Source: Balneolaceae bacterium UBA3186
GTDB lineage: Bacteria; Bacteroidota; Rhodothermia; Balneolales; Balneolaceae
NCBI GenBank assembly: GCA_002364085.1
Contig: DEXK01000011.1
Location: 81,863-145,862, forward strand
Length of the DNA: 64,000 nt
Direction: 5' to 3'
The notes under the pieces are model-generated. The model was not told the origin of the DNA. It did no database searches and saw nothing but the letters and a program-made list of their open reading frames with translations. A program made the translations under genes and the position numbers. Position 1 is the first letter of the stretch, and the number at the start of each line of letters is the position of its first letter. Below, one piece after another: positions 43,792 to 53,044 of the stretch.

Positions 43792-45123
43792 ATGGAAAAT
43801 GTCTTACGTGGTATATTGGGTATGATTGCAATTATAGGAATTGCTTTTCTGTTCTCTAATAATAAAAAAAGAATAAATTGGCGTTTGGTTGGTACAGGTT
43901 TGGCCATTCAATTTGTTCTAGCCGTATTTATCCTAAAATCTGAACAACTTGAAGCCTTGTTTTCGCCTTTAGGTTGGCCTAAACTTCTCTTTAAACAAAT
44001 TGCGAGCTTTTTTGTGATAGTGTTACAATACACTACAGAAGGTGCCTCTTTTTTGTTTAATTTTCTAGGTAAAGGTCCTGAATATCAGGAAAGTATGGGA
44101 GTTATTTTTGCTTTTCAGGTTTTACCGACCATTATATTTTTCGCGTCTTTAACTGCTCTTCTCTATCATTATGGGGTATTGCAATTTATTGTGAGAATTC
44201 TTTCTAAAGGAATGCAAAAATTATTAGGGACATCAGGAGCTGAGACTCTATCTGTGATTTCTAATATATTCGTTGGGCAAACTGAAGCTCCACTCGTTAT
44301 CAAGCCTTTTATCAGTAAAATGACTAAATCGGAGCTACTTGCTGTAATGACAGGTGGTATGGCTACTATAGCAGGTGGAGTTATGGCTGCTTATGTTGCA
44401 ATGCTTGGAACTTCTTTTGCGGTAGCAAACGGATTGGAGATTCAAGTAGCTCAACAATTATTTGCAGAACGATTATTAGGTGCAAGTTTGATGGCTGCCC
44501 CTGCAGCTTTAGTTATAGCTAAGATCCTTTATCCGGAAACTGAGCAAGCTGCTACAGCTGGAGATGTTTCAATTAGCGTAGAAAAAACAGATGCCAATGG
44601 GATTGACGCTGCTGCAACGGGAGCTGCTGTTGGGTTAAAATTAGCTTTAAATGTAGGCGCTATGTTATTGGCGTTCATAGCATTACTCGCAATGTTTAAT
44701 GGTTTTTTTGGATGGATTTCAGATATAACAGGTTTAACAGGAGTGATAGGTTCACAGTTAAGTATTGAAATGGTTTTAGGCTGGATATTAGCACCCGTAG
44801 CTTGGATAATTGGAGTAGAATGGTCTGATGCTACTACTATGGGAAGTTTAATAGGTACTAAAATTGTGTTGAATGAGTTTGTAGCTTATCTGAAATTAGC
44901 TGATGAGGTTTCAGCCGCAAATATTTCACCAAAAACAATAGCAATGGCTACTTTTGCGCTCTGTGGATTCGCTAATTTTTCATCTATTGCAATTCAAATT
45001 GGAGGAATTGGTGGTTTAGCTCCTGAAAGAAAATCAGATTTGGCTAAATTTGGAATCAAGGCGGTTTTTGCAGGAACCATGGCTACCATGATGACTGCAA
45101 CTATAGCAGGAATGCTTTTTTAA
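43792..45123 (+). CDS. nupC: Concentrative nucleoside transporter (NupC/CNT family)
   Basis: A 443-residue membrane protein with about ten helices. CNT signatures include GAETLSVISNIFVGQTEAPLVI, the GG(M)ATIAGG segment, and KIVLNEFVAYLKL. It takes up nucleosides with Na+ or H+. It begins right after the tdk stop codon, which supports nucleoside salvage. It is followed after 40 bases by the parvulin genes. Confidence 0.94.
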   Translation: MENVLRGILGMIAIIGIAFLFSNNKKRINWRLVGTGLAIQFVLAVFILKSEQLEALFSPLGWPKLLFKQIASFFVIVLQYTTEGASFLFNFLGKGPEYQESMGVIFAFQVLPTIIFFASLTALLYHYGVLQFIVRILSKGMQKLLGTSGAETLSVISNIFVGQTEAPLVIKPFISKMTKSELLAVMTGGMATIAGGVMAAYVAMLGTSFAVANGLEIQVAQQLFAERLLGASLMAAPAALVIAKILYPETEQAATAGDVSISVEKTDANGIDAAATGAAVGLKLALNVGAMLLAFIALLAMFNGFFGWISDITGLTGVIGSQLSIEMVLGWILAPVAWIIGVEWSDATTMGSLIGTKIVLNEFVAYLKLADEVSAANISPKTIAMATFALCGFANFSSIAIQIGGIGGLAPERKSDLAKFGIKAVFAGTMATMMTATIAGMLF

Positions 45124-45163
45124 AAAATAAATCAAGACTAACATCAAATACATATTACACTAC

Positions 45164-47095
45164 ATGAACAGACTAGATAAAAAGTTTGGCTTGTGCCTTT
45201 TAATTATTTCAATTTGTTCTACCCTTACTTTTTCACAATCAAAAAATGATAAAACAGTTGTAGGGACTGTTGGAAACCAGAAGATTACGTACGGTGAGCT
45301 TAAATCAAATATGAATACTCCCCAAAATACTTCCCCCACCCTTTCTGAGTTGGAGGAGTTTCTACCTATTTATCTAGAGTATAAAGCTAAAATTCAGTTT
45401 GCTGATCGAGAAGGTATCACAAAAGACCCTCAACTTTTGCAAGAGCTTCATCAGTATTCAAAGCAAGCTTCCTATTCTCATTGGCTGGAAAACAGAATAA
45501 AAGAGACTGAATTTGACAAATATTATGACCGAGCATCTGTAGAACTGAAAAGTGAGCATATTTTAATTGCTGTAAATCCGAATGCATCACCTGAAGACAC
45601 TCTTGATGCCTATCAAAAACTAATTGAAGCTCGAAATAAATTCCTTAATGGAACAAGTTTTTCAGAGCTGGATAAGCAGTATTCTAGTAAACAAGGAAAT
45701 AGATCTATGGGTGGTGATTTGCCCTGGTTTAGTATTGGAACAACTGTTAAAGAATTCGAAGATGTTATTTTTAGCTTAAATGTAGGCGAGGTATCAATGC
45801 CATTCAGAACTCAGTTTGGATTCCATATTGTTCATCTTCAGAAAAAAAGATCTCGAACATTATCGAGAGAAGTTTCTCATATTTTCACTCGGGCAGGTGC
45901 TTTAGAGTCTAAAGAAAAAATTGAGAATGCATACTCTAAATTGAATCAAGGTACTTCCTGGGCTGAAGCTGTACTACAGTTTAGCGATGATAACCTATCT
46001 GCTTCTAATGGTGGTAAAATTGGATGGATAAATTATGGTAGATACAGAAACGATTTTGTTGACTCAGTTATGGCTTTAGATCCTGCTAAAGAGTATTCCA
46101 AACCTGTTTTAACTTCCTACGGGTATCATATTTTCAAAATTGACTCTATCCGTACTTATATAAATGAAGAAGAAAAGAAACAAGCATATATGAAAGAGTT
46201 TTTGGATTCTCCTAACTTCAAGAAGAGTAACCAATTTGTTATAGATTGGTTAAAAAAGGAGTTCAAAACAAATTCGAACCAGTCAGTACTAAATAGTTTT
46301 GTAAACATAATTAGCAACGCTGATACAACTTCCATTAAAGATATAGCTTTACCTAAGAGTGGTTCTTCTATCTTTACTTTTAAAAACTATTCTTTTACAG
46401 ATACAGATTATCATAATTACCTTGATAAGAACTACCCAAACGCATCTGCCAGATCATATTCCGCTAATTGGTTTATAGATTTTACTACTTATGCTATCGA
46501 CAGTGTAATAGTTGATTTAACTGTTGCCGAATTCCCAGAATTTCAAGAAACCTTAGATAATTATAAAAAAGGATTGGCTGTATATCAGGTAAATGATACT
46601 TATTTATGGAGTGCCGCTACAGTGGATACTACGAAGCTTATAGAACTCTATGAAAGTAATATTTCAGAATACTCATACCCAAAGAGATACTATTATCATC
46701 TTTTAAGTGCTTTATCTGATACCACTCTTGAAAAAGGTATTTCTTTTATCAAATCAGGTAACCATCCTGATAGTGTAAGAACTTACTTCCCTAAAGTAGC
46801 TGTTGTTAAAGACTCAACAGGAGTATTTACTGATGATCCTTTCGATAAACTTGAAACTATGAAGTCAGGTACCTTTTCTGAAAGATTTGAATACAAGCGA
46901 AGAACTGCCGTTTTTTACTTGAATGAAATTTTACCTGCTCGAAAAATGACTTTTGAAGAAGCTTTTAATAGACTTTTGGCGGACTACCAACCTGCAAGGG
47001 AAGAAAAGTGGCTCACAGAACTTAAAAAAGATTTTAGGTTCAAAATTGATCTTAAAAAATTGAGAGCGGCATATAAGAAAGATGAAAATTTATAA
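45164..47095 (+). CDS. Periplasmic peptidyl-prolyl isomerase with two parvulin domains
   Basis: A 643-residue protein with a signal peptide (about 1-25). An N-terminal helical chaperone part (about 30-125) precedes two PpiC domains: residues about 127-225 (SEHILIAVNPNAS to FGFHIVHLQKKR, with the MGGDLPWF strand) and 235-330 (EVSHIFTRAG to YGYHIFKIDS, with NGGKIGWINYG). A third, degenerate region covers the rest (about 440-620). The layout matches PpiD/SurA-type folding factors for outer-membrane proteins. It leads three adjacent parvulin-type genes. Confidence 0.9.
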   Translation: MNRLDKKFGLCLLIISICSTLTFSQSKNDKTVVGTVGNQKITYGELKSNMNTPQNTSPTLSELEEFLPIYLEYKAKIQFADREGITKDPQLLQELHQYSKQASYSHWLENRIKETEFDKYYDRASVELKSEHILIAVNPNASPEDTLDAYQKLIEARNKFLNGTSFSELDKQYSSKQGNRSMGGDLPWFSIGTTVKEFEDVIFSLNVGEVSMPFRTQFGFHIVHLQKKRSRTLSREVSHIFTRAGALESKEKIENAYSKLNQGTSWAEAVLQFSDDNLSASNGGKIGWINYGRYRNDFVDSVMALDPAKEYSKPVLTSYGYHIFKIDSIRTYINEEEKKQAYMKEFLDSPNFKKSNQFVIDWLKKEFKTNSNQSVLNSFVNIISNADTTSIKDIALPKSGSSIFTFKNYSFTDTDYHNYLDKNYPNASARSYSANWFIDFTTYAIDSVIVDLTVAEFPEFQETLDNYKKGLAVYQVNDTYLWSAATVDTTKLIELYESNISEYSYPKRYYYHLLSALSDTTLEKGISFIKSGNHPDSVRTYFPKVAVVKDSTGVFTDDPFDKLETMKSGTFSERFEYKRRTAVFYLNEILPARKMTFEEAFNRLLADYQPAREEKWLTELKKDFRFKIDLKKLRAAYKKDENL

Positions 47096-47992
47096 ATGAC
47101 ATTAAGATTACTTTTTTACTTTTTGATCTTCTTTGGGATCGCTTGTGAAAACTCTCAACAAAAAGAAGAGATAATACTTGCCGAGGTAAATGATGCTGTC
47201 CTTACTTTACAGGATGCCAAATCAAATATATCAGCTTCTGAATTTAATGAAGATAGTGTTGCTGCCTATAATTCATATAAAAACAGATGGATTGAACGGC
47301 AATTAATATTGGAAGAAACAAAAAGGTTAAAACTTTTAGATTCTCCGGATGTTCAAAGAAAGGTAGACAGAGCAAAAGAAGAAATGCTATTAATCTCTTT
47401 TCAGGAAGCAATATTAAGTAAACTTGAAAGTGATATCATTATCTCTGATCAAGAAGTCAGAAATTACTATCAAACGAATAAAGACAAATTTATTCTTGAT
47501 GAAAGATATGTTAGGTTCAGACATTTGATCGCGGCTACTCTATCAGATGCTGAAAATGCGCGGAGAGATTTGATGAGAGGTATTTCATGGGAAAATGTAG
47601 CCAGGCAATACTCACTTCAATCCGACTTGGTCATATCAAATGCTTCGAGGTTTTGGCCCGAAAGTTCAGCATTAAAAGAATTTGATACGTTAAATAGATA
47701 TCTAAGATTAATCGGAGTTTCAGAAATATCCTTAATTGAAAACATAAACGATCAATATCATTTTGTTCAACTTTTGGAAAGTAAAGCCGTTGGAGAACAT
47801 CCGGATCTGGACTGGCTTCTTGATCAGATTGAAAATTGGTTAATACTCGAAAAAAAACGTATCGCTTATAATACCTATGTAAAGAATCTTTATCTTGCAG
47901 CAGAAGCGAATAATGAAATACATACTTATAACGTTCTCCCTAATAACACTAATACGGAATTAGTTTCCGATACATTGAACTCAAATCAATAA
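47096..47992 (+). CDS. Parvulin-like periplasmic lipoprotein, degenerate catalytic domain
   Basis: A 298-residue protein with a lipoprotein signal (GIAC near residue 17). The helical chaperone part (about 25-125) resembles SurA N-terminal helices. The region ERYVRFRHLIAAT to YHFVQLLESK follows the PpiC order, but the central GG and the usual F-G-(F/Y)-H segments are missing, so isomerase activity is doubtful. Starts immediately after the previous stop and shares one base with the next start, so it is co-translated with its two relatives. Confidence 0.78.
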   Translation: MTLRLLFYFLIFFGIACENSQQKEEIILAEVNDAVLTLQDAKSNISASEFNEDSVAAYNSYKNRWIERQLILEETKRLKLLDSPDVQRKVDRAKEEMLLISFQEAILSKLESDIIISDQEVRNYYQTNKDKFILDERYVRFRHLIAATLSDAENARRDLMRGISWENVARQYSLQSDLVISNASRFWPESSALKEFDTLNRYLRLIGVSEISLIENINDQYHFVQLLESKAVGEHPDLDWLLDQIENWLILEKKRIAYNTYVKNLYLAAEANNEIHTYNVLPNNTNTELVSDTLNSNQ

Positions 47993-49356
47993 TGAGACAT
48001 TTAAATTTAATAGTACTCTTTTCAATTGTAACAACTCTTACTGTTGTTGCCCAACAACCCTCTCCTACCTCAGCTGACCGAATTGTAGCTGTAGTTAACG
48101 ATCAAATAATTCTTAAGTCAGACATTGATCAAGGAGTTGCTGACTATATCAGGCAGGCTAATTTTAACCAACAAAATATTCAGTTTTCAAAAGAACTCTG
48201 GTATTCATTCCTTGAATCAGAAATTGATAACAAAGTGCTTCTTGAGAAAGCTGAAATAGATTCAGTTGTTATTTCAGATGAAGATGTTAATCAACAAATG
48301 GATAATAGAGTTTCTCAACTCATCCAACAAGCCGGAAGTGAGCGAGCTTTAGAGGAAGCATTTGGTAAGTCCATTATTCAGTTGAAAGCCGATTTTAGAG
48401 ATGAATTTAGAGAGCAGATGACAGCAAATCAGGTTCGTCAAATTAAATTCAATGATATAAAAATTACAAGACCGGAGGTAAAAGAGTTTTTTGAATCTAT
48501 TCCAAAAGATTCTCTTCCAACAATACCTGAACAAGTTTCTGTTTCTCATATCGTAAAACTACCTAAACCTAAAACGGATGCTAAACAATCTTCTTATGAA
48601 TTTGCTCAATCTTTGAGAGATTCAATTGTAAATCAAGGCGTTCCATTAGAAGATTTAGCACGTAGACATGGAATGGATGGATCTGCAGCCCAAGGCGGTC
48701 AACTACCTATGATGGGATTAAATGAACTTGTTTCTGAATATTCCGCTGCTGCTGCTGCTCTACAACCGGGACAAATTTCAGAAGTAGTAGAAACAGAGTT
48801 CGGTTTTCATGTTATTCGCTTAGATGAAAGAGTTGGAGACAAAATTCAAACAAGTCATATTCTTATCAGAGTAGATGCTGCTCAATTAGATGACGCTACT
48901 GCGATTGAAGAATTAAATGTGATAAGGGACAGTCTTCTTAATAACAAAAATCTAACTTTTTCTGGTATGGCGATCAGAAATAGTGAAGATCCTTCTACTG
49001 CAAAATCTGGCGGAAAGATAATCGACCCTCAAACCGGCGAGCGACTTATAGCATTAAACAGGTTAGATCCAGCGCTCTACCGCATAGTTTTATTAATGGA
49101 TGAAGTTGGACAAATTTCTGAACCAAAGCCTTTTAACCCGAATAATGCAAATGCGGGAAAAGCATACAGGATTGTTAGATTAGACAGACAAATTCCTGAA
49201 CATGTGGCGGATTTTAATATCGACTACCAACGCTTAAGGAATATAGCTCTTCAGCAAAAACAATCTAGAGTGTTTCAGGAATGGCTACAACAACTAAGAG
49301 AAGAGATATACATAGAGTATAGAATTCCAAAAATGGAAAACGGAGTAGGTAAGTAA
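47992..49356 (+). CDS. surA: SurA-like periplasmic chaperone/isomerase
   Basis: A 454-residue exported protein (signal peptide about 1-20). The SurA opening DRIVAVVNDQIILKSDID is at about 29-46, the helical chaperone module at 47-160, the first parvulin domain at about 180-280 (VSVSHIVKLP, GGQLPMMG, FGFHVIRLDE) and the second at about 283-400 (TSHILIRVD, SGGKIIDP). This is the standard SurA layout for delivery of outer-membrane proteins to BamA. The start overlaps the upstream stop by one base and the stop overlaps the moxR start by one. Confidence 0.9.
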   Translation: MRHLNLIVLFSIVTTLTVVAQQPSPTSADRIVAVVNDQIILKSDIDQGVADYIRQANFNQQNIQFSKELWYSFLESEIDNKVLLEKAEIDSVVISDEDVNQQMDNRVSQLIQQAGSERALEEAFGKSIIQLKADFRDEFREQMTANQVRQIKFNDIKITRPEVKEFFESIPKDSLPTIPEQVSVSHIVKLPKPKTDAKQSSYEFAQSLRDSIVNQGVPLEDLARRHGMDGSAAQGGQLPMMGLNELVSEYSAAAAALQPGQISEVVETEFGFHVIRLDERVGDKIQTSHILIRVDAAQLDDATAIEELNVIRDSLLNNKNLTFSGMAIRNSEDPSTAKSGGKIIDPQTGERLIALNRLDPALYRIVLLMDEVGQISEPKPFNPNNANAGKAYRIVRLDRQIPEHVADFNIDYQRLRNIALQQKQSRVFQEWLQQLREEIYIEYRIPKMENGVGK

Positions 49357-50348
49357 TGGCTGATACACCCGATTCTGTAATAGCTGCAAATGAGTTCACA
49401 GAAACTTTTGCAGCTATTAAAAAAGAAATTCATAAAGTTATCATTGGTCAGGATGAGATCATTAATCTTCTTTTGATTTCTCTTTTTTCACGAGGACATT
49501 GTGTTTTAATTGGCGTTCCTGGACTCGCTAAAACATTGCTAATTAAAACATTAGCAGATACACTTGGCTTGAGTTTTAACAGAATTCAATTTACTCCTGA
49601 TCTAATGCCTGGTGATATTACCGGTACAGAGATTATTGAAGAAGAAAAAGAAACAGGTAAAAAAGCATTCAAATTTGTTAAAGGTCCAATTTTTGCAAAT
49701 ATAGTTTTAGCAGATGAGATAAACAGGACTCCCCCGAAAACACAGGCTGCTTTACTTGAAGGAATGCAGGAATACAATGTAACTACTGCAGGGCAAACAT
49801 ATCATCTTGACACACCTTTCTTTGTACTTGCAACTCAAAATCCAATCGAACAAGAAGGAACGTACCCCCTACCTGAAGCTCAATTGGATAGATTCATGTT
49901 TAATATTTGGGTTGATTATCCCACCTTTGATGAAGAAAAACAGATTGTAAGCCAAACTACTTCTACAAAAGAGGTTAAATTAGCTTCAATTTTAGACAAA
50001 AGCAGAATTGAATATCTTCAGGATTTGGTTAGAAAAGTACCAGTTCCTGAAACCGTTCTTGATTACACTGTTAGGTTGGTTGGGTGTACAAGACCTGATT
50101 CCGAAAATGCACCTGAATTTATTAAAAAGTACTTAAGTTGGGGGGCGGGTCCTCGTGCATCTCAATACTTGATTCTTGGCGGAAAAGCACGAGCACTTTC
50201 TGAAGGAAGATTTAACGTAACAATTGATGACATAGACGCACTTGCAGTACCTGTGCTTAGGCATCGAATAGTTAATAATTATGCTGCTGAAGCAGAAGGT
50301 TTTACAACTGTAAAACTAATTCAAATGATTATTGATAATTTAAAATAA
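49356..50348 (+). CDS. MoxR-family AAA+ ATPase
   Basis: A 330-residue AAA+ ATPase of the MoxR group. Walker A is GVPGLAKTLLIK, Walker B VLADEINRTPPKTQAALLEGM, sensor 1 LATQNPIEQEGTYPLPEAQLDRF and the lid segment GAGPRASQYLILGGKARAL. These act as chaperones for VWA partners. The next gene, 2 bases on, is a VWA membrane protein, but no DUF58 gene follows, unlike most moxR clusters. It overlaps the SurA-like gene by one base. Confidence 0.93.
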   Translation: MADTPDSVIAANEFTETFAAIKKEIHKVIIGQDEIINLLLISLFSRGHCVLIGVPGLAKTLLIKTLADTLGLSFNRIQFTPDLMPGDITGTEIIEEEKETGKKAFKFVKGPIFANIVLADEINRTPPKTQAALLEGMQEYNVTTAGQTYHLDTPFFVLATQNPIEQEGTYPLPEAQLDRFMFNIWVDYPTFDEEKQIVSQTTSTKEVKLASILDKSRIEYLQDLVRKVPVPETVLDYTVRLVGCTRPDSENAPEFIKKYLSWGAGPRASQYLILGGKARALSEGRFNVTIDDIDALAVPVLRHRIVNNYAAEAEGFTTVKLIQMIIDNLK

Positions 50349-50349
50349 A

Positions 50350-52437
50350 GTGGAATTCCAAGGCTTACAAACTAGTTTTCCGATCTTTGTTATAGTTATT
50401 GTAAGTTTACTTATTTGTCTTATTTCATGGTATACCTATAAAGGGTATACTTCTATTTCTACAAAGTGGAAAATTACACTAAGCGCATTAAGAGCATCTG
50501 CACTTATTCTACTCTTCTTTTTATTCCTTAACCCCTTTTTCAAAACAGAAACAGAAGTCACTTTAAAACCAAAGATAGCAGTGCTATTAGATATTTCTGA
50601 AAGTACAGCAATACATAAAGAAACTTACCAGGGCAACGATAGTTTTCAAAATGTAATAGCTACTTTAAGAAATGTACCCTCTGATTATGAAGCTGATTTT
50701 TTGGGCTTCGGTAGTTCTGTTCTCCCTATTGATCCTGCGGTTGTAGTGCCATCCGGTACTCAAACCAATATTTACAACGCAATTGAAAATGTAGTGTCTT
50801 CAGATGAAGAATACGTATCCGTAATTTTGGTAACTGATGGTATAATTACTGCCGGCAAAAATCCGATAATATTGGCGAGAGAATCACATATACCAATACA
50901 TGTAATAGCATTAGGTGATACCAGTAAAGTAAAAGATGTATCAATAAAAAATATAACTACAAATGGAACCGGATTTACTAATACGATACATAAGATAACA
51001 GCGGAACTATCACAATATGGATTTGATGAACATGAGATCTCTATTAACCTTAAGTCAGATGATCAGCTTCTTGATTCTAAGAAGTTAAAGATTAATTCAG
51101 ATACAGAAATATATACATTGGATTTTGAATTAGAACTAAGTTCTCCTGGTTTACAACAGTACCAAATTGAAGTAATAACCGAATTAGATGAATGGCTTGA
51201 ACAGAATAATACCTCCACTTTCTCTATTGAAGTATTAGAGAGTAAAAATAAAATACTTCATATTGCTTCAGGAGTCCATCCTGACGTTAAAGCGCTTAGA
51301 TCTATATTATCATTAGATGAAAACATTGAACTAAGCACATTTACTGCTCTTAATCCGAATTATTCAATAAAAAATTTTACAGAAACTGATGAATATGATT
51401 TAGTTATTTATCATGGTTTACCAACTTCAAAAACGATTGCTGAACTTGGTTTAGACCTTAATGAAACAGCTAGTTTATTCATTTTGCTACCTAATAGTTT
51501 AAATTCTTATGCTGAAAACACTTTCAGTTTGATAAATAATAGATCACCTGACCTTTTTGATGTTCAGATAAAAATCAACTCAGAAAATTCAGATCATGCA
51601 ATTTTGGAAGGACTACCAGATGTGAACCTGCTAAATTTTGCACCTCTTCAATCTTCAATTAATGCTTCTAATGCTTTTCCTGAAGCACAATCTTTATTAA
51701 CAGCTCAGTATCAAAACATAACAACGGACTCTCCTTTAATATCAATTTTAGAACAAGGTAACATCCGCAGAAGCGAATTTCTAGGAAGTGGGTGGTTCAA
51801 AATGTTCTTAAGCCCTAATGCTGATGAAAGGATATTTATTGAGCAATTGCTTATAAATCTTATTGATTGGACTGCATCAAATCCAGATAATCGCCTGCTT
51901 AAAATAAAACCATCAAAAAATTCATTCAATTCCAATGAATCTCCATTAATAAATGCAAGTCTGATAAACGAAACAGGTGATGTTGAAACCCAAGGAGTTA
52001 TTGAAATTACTATTACTAATGATGATTTTAGTGCTAATTACACTATGGAAAATCTAGACAACGGTAATTATCAACTTCAAATTCCCAGCCTCGCAGATGG
52101 CCGATATGAATTCCTTGCAACGGCAAGAAAAGGAAATAGAGAAATAGACCAACAATCAGGAGAATTTTTAGTTTCGGAATCAAGTGTTGAGCTAGCCAAT
52201 ACAACAAGAAATAATGACTTGCTTTCTAATATTGCCCTTGGTTCTAAAGGCGAATTTATGGAATATACATCAGTTGATGAATTATGGAACAATGAAGAAA
52301 TAAGATCTACTCTTAATTCTAAAAAAGAAATTCAAGAAACCTATATTTTTCCAATTAGATCGCTTTACTGGTTCTTTTTAGTAATAGCTTTACTGGCTGC
52401 TGAATGGATTGGAAGAAAACGGTTTGCTCTACCCTAG
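50350..52437 (+). CDS. VWA-like membrane protein, MoxR partner
   Basis: A 695-residue protein with two N-terminal helices (about 11-28 and 41-60), a periplasmic-facing body and one C-terminal helix (about 673-690), followed by KRF. A degenerate VWA domain begins at IAVLLDISESTAIH (about 75-88, the DxSxS metal site), with VTDGIITAG near 165. The later portion has beta-sandwich-like stretches. The start is GTG, as there is no near ATG. Related proteins couple a MoxR ATPase to envelope processes. The stop lies in CTAG shared with the convergent histidine phosphatase gene. Confidence 0.85.
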   Translation: MEFQGLQTSFPIFVIVIVSLLICLISWYTYKGYTSISTKWKITLSALRASALILLFFLFLNPFFKTETEVTLKPKIAVLLDISESTAIHKETYQGNDSFQNVIATLRNVPSDYEADFLGFGSSVLPIDPAVVVPSGTQTNIYNAIENVVSSDEEYVSVILVTDGIITAGKNPIILARESHIPIHVIALGDTSKVKDVSIKNITTNGTGFTNTIHKITAELSQYGFDEHEISINLKSDDQLLDSKKLKINSDTEIYTLDFELELSSPGLQQYQIEVITELDEWLEQNNTSTFSIEVLESKNKILHIASGVHPDVKALRSILSLDENIELSTFTALNPNYSIKNFTETDEYDLVIYHGLPTSKTIAELGLDLNETASLFILLPNSLNSYAENTFSLINNRSPDLFDVQIKINSENSDHAILEGLPDVNLLNFAPLQSSINASNAFPEAQSLLTAQYQNITTDSPLISILEQGNIRRSEFLGSGWFKMFLSPNADERIFIEQLLINLIDWTASNPDNRLLKIKPSKNSFNSNESPLINASLINETGDVETQGVIEITITNDDFSANYTMENLDNGNYQLQIPSLADGRYEFLATARKGNREIDQQSGEFLVSESSVELANTTRNNDLLSNIALGSKGEFMEYTSVDELWNNEEIRSTLNSKKEIQETYIFPIRSLYWFFLVIALLAAEWIGRKRFALP

Positions 52438-52991
52438 TCCTTTTTAACTGCAGAAGATTTTACTTCTACCTTTCCTTTTCCAACCTCTTTCGATTTGACG
52501 ATAAAAATTTCATCATAGTCCGATTCATCCAACTGTTGAAATTTATCTTCTCCAAGTACCATATTTACAAGAAAAGGAGTTGTATTAGAATGACCTACTA
52601 TAAGAACCACTTCACCTGCATGTTCCTTTATGAGCTTTTTGACAAAAACTTTAGGTGCTCTTGGATCATAACTTATAACATCTAAATTATACGCTTTTGC
52701 AGTAGGTAAAGCTGTAGACTCTGTTCTTTTATATTCTGTTGAATATACAGCATGAACTTCCGGAAAAGACTTCTCAAGAAAAAGCTTAATTCTCTCAGCT
52801 CTTTCCTCTCCTTCTCTTGTTAAAGGAGGATTTTGGGTACCGTCATCAGATTTTTCAGCATGACGAACAAAAATAAGAGTTGCTGTATCTGATTTACCTA
52901 TTAAATTCTGAGCATTTAATACTGGAACAGTAAGAATGGCTATTACTAAATAGAGAAGTACTTTTTTCATAATGGTCGAGTTTTTCTTCAT
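52434..52991 (-). CDS. Exported histidine phosphatase (SixA/PGAM-like)
   Basis: A 185-residue protein with a signal peptide (hydrophobic about 10-25, start perhaps at the second Met, 52970). The catalytic motif is FVRHAEKSDDGTQNPPLTREG with its nucleophilic His, and the second His is in IVGHSNTTPFL. These place it in the histidine phosphatase superfamily, but its location is periplasmic or outer. The substrate is unknown. A terminator-like hairpin (52995-53026) lies just upstream of it. Confidence 0.87.
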   Translation of the reverse strand: MKKNSTIMKKVLLYLVIAILTVPVLNAQNLIGKSDTATLIFVRHAEKSDDGTQNPPLTREGEERAERIKLFLEKSFPEVHAVYSTEYKRTESTALPTAKAYNLDVISYDPRAPKVFVKKLIKEHAGEVVLIVGHSNTTPFLVNMVLGEDKFQQLDESDYDEIFIVKSKEVGKGKVEVKSSAVKKD

Positions 52992-52994
52992 TAT

Positions 52995-53026
52995 AAAAAA
53001 AGGCTAGCATGATGGCTAACCTTTTT
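52995..53026 (-). terminator. Terminator after the coiled-coil membrane protein gene
   Basis: AAAAAGGCTAGC (52997-53008) pairs with GCTAACCTTTTT (53015-53026), with one C-A mismatch, and on the minus strand ends in seven T. It lies 19 bases beyond the stop of the gene at 53045 and separates it from the histidine phosphatase gene. Confidence 0.75.
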
Positions 53027-53044
53027 ATTGGTTCTGATAACTTT

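Noticed and set aside
48740..48765. Short GCT-repeat in the SurA-like gene
   Set aside because: It encodes a run of five alanines in a helix and is too short to suggest a phase-variable or expanding repeat.
49356..50348. The AAA+ protein as McrB-like restriction ATPase
   Set aside because: The motifs and length are those of MoxR, no McrC-like nuclease follows, and the next gene is a VWA membrane protein.
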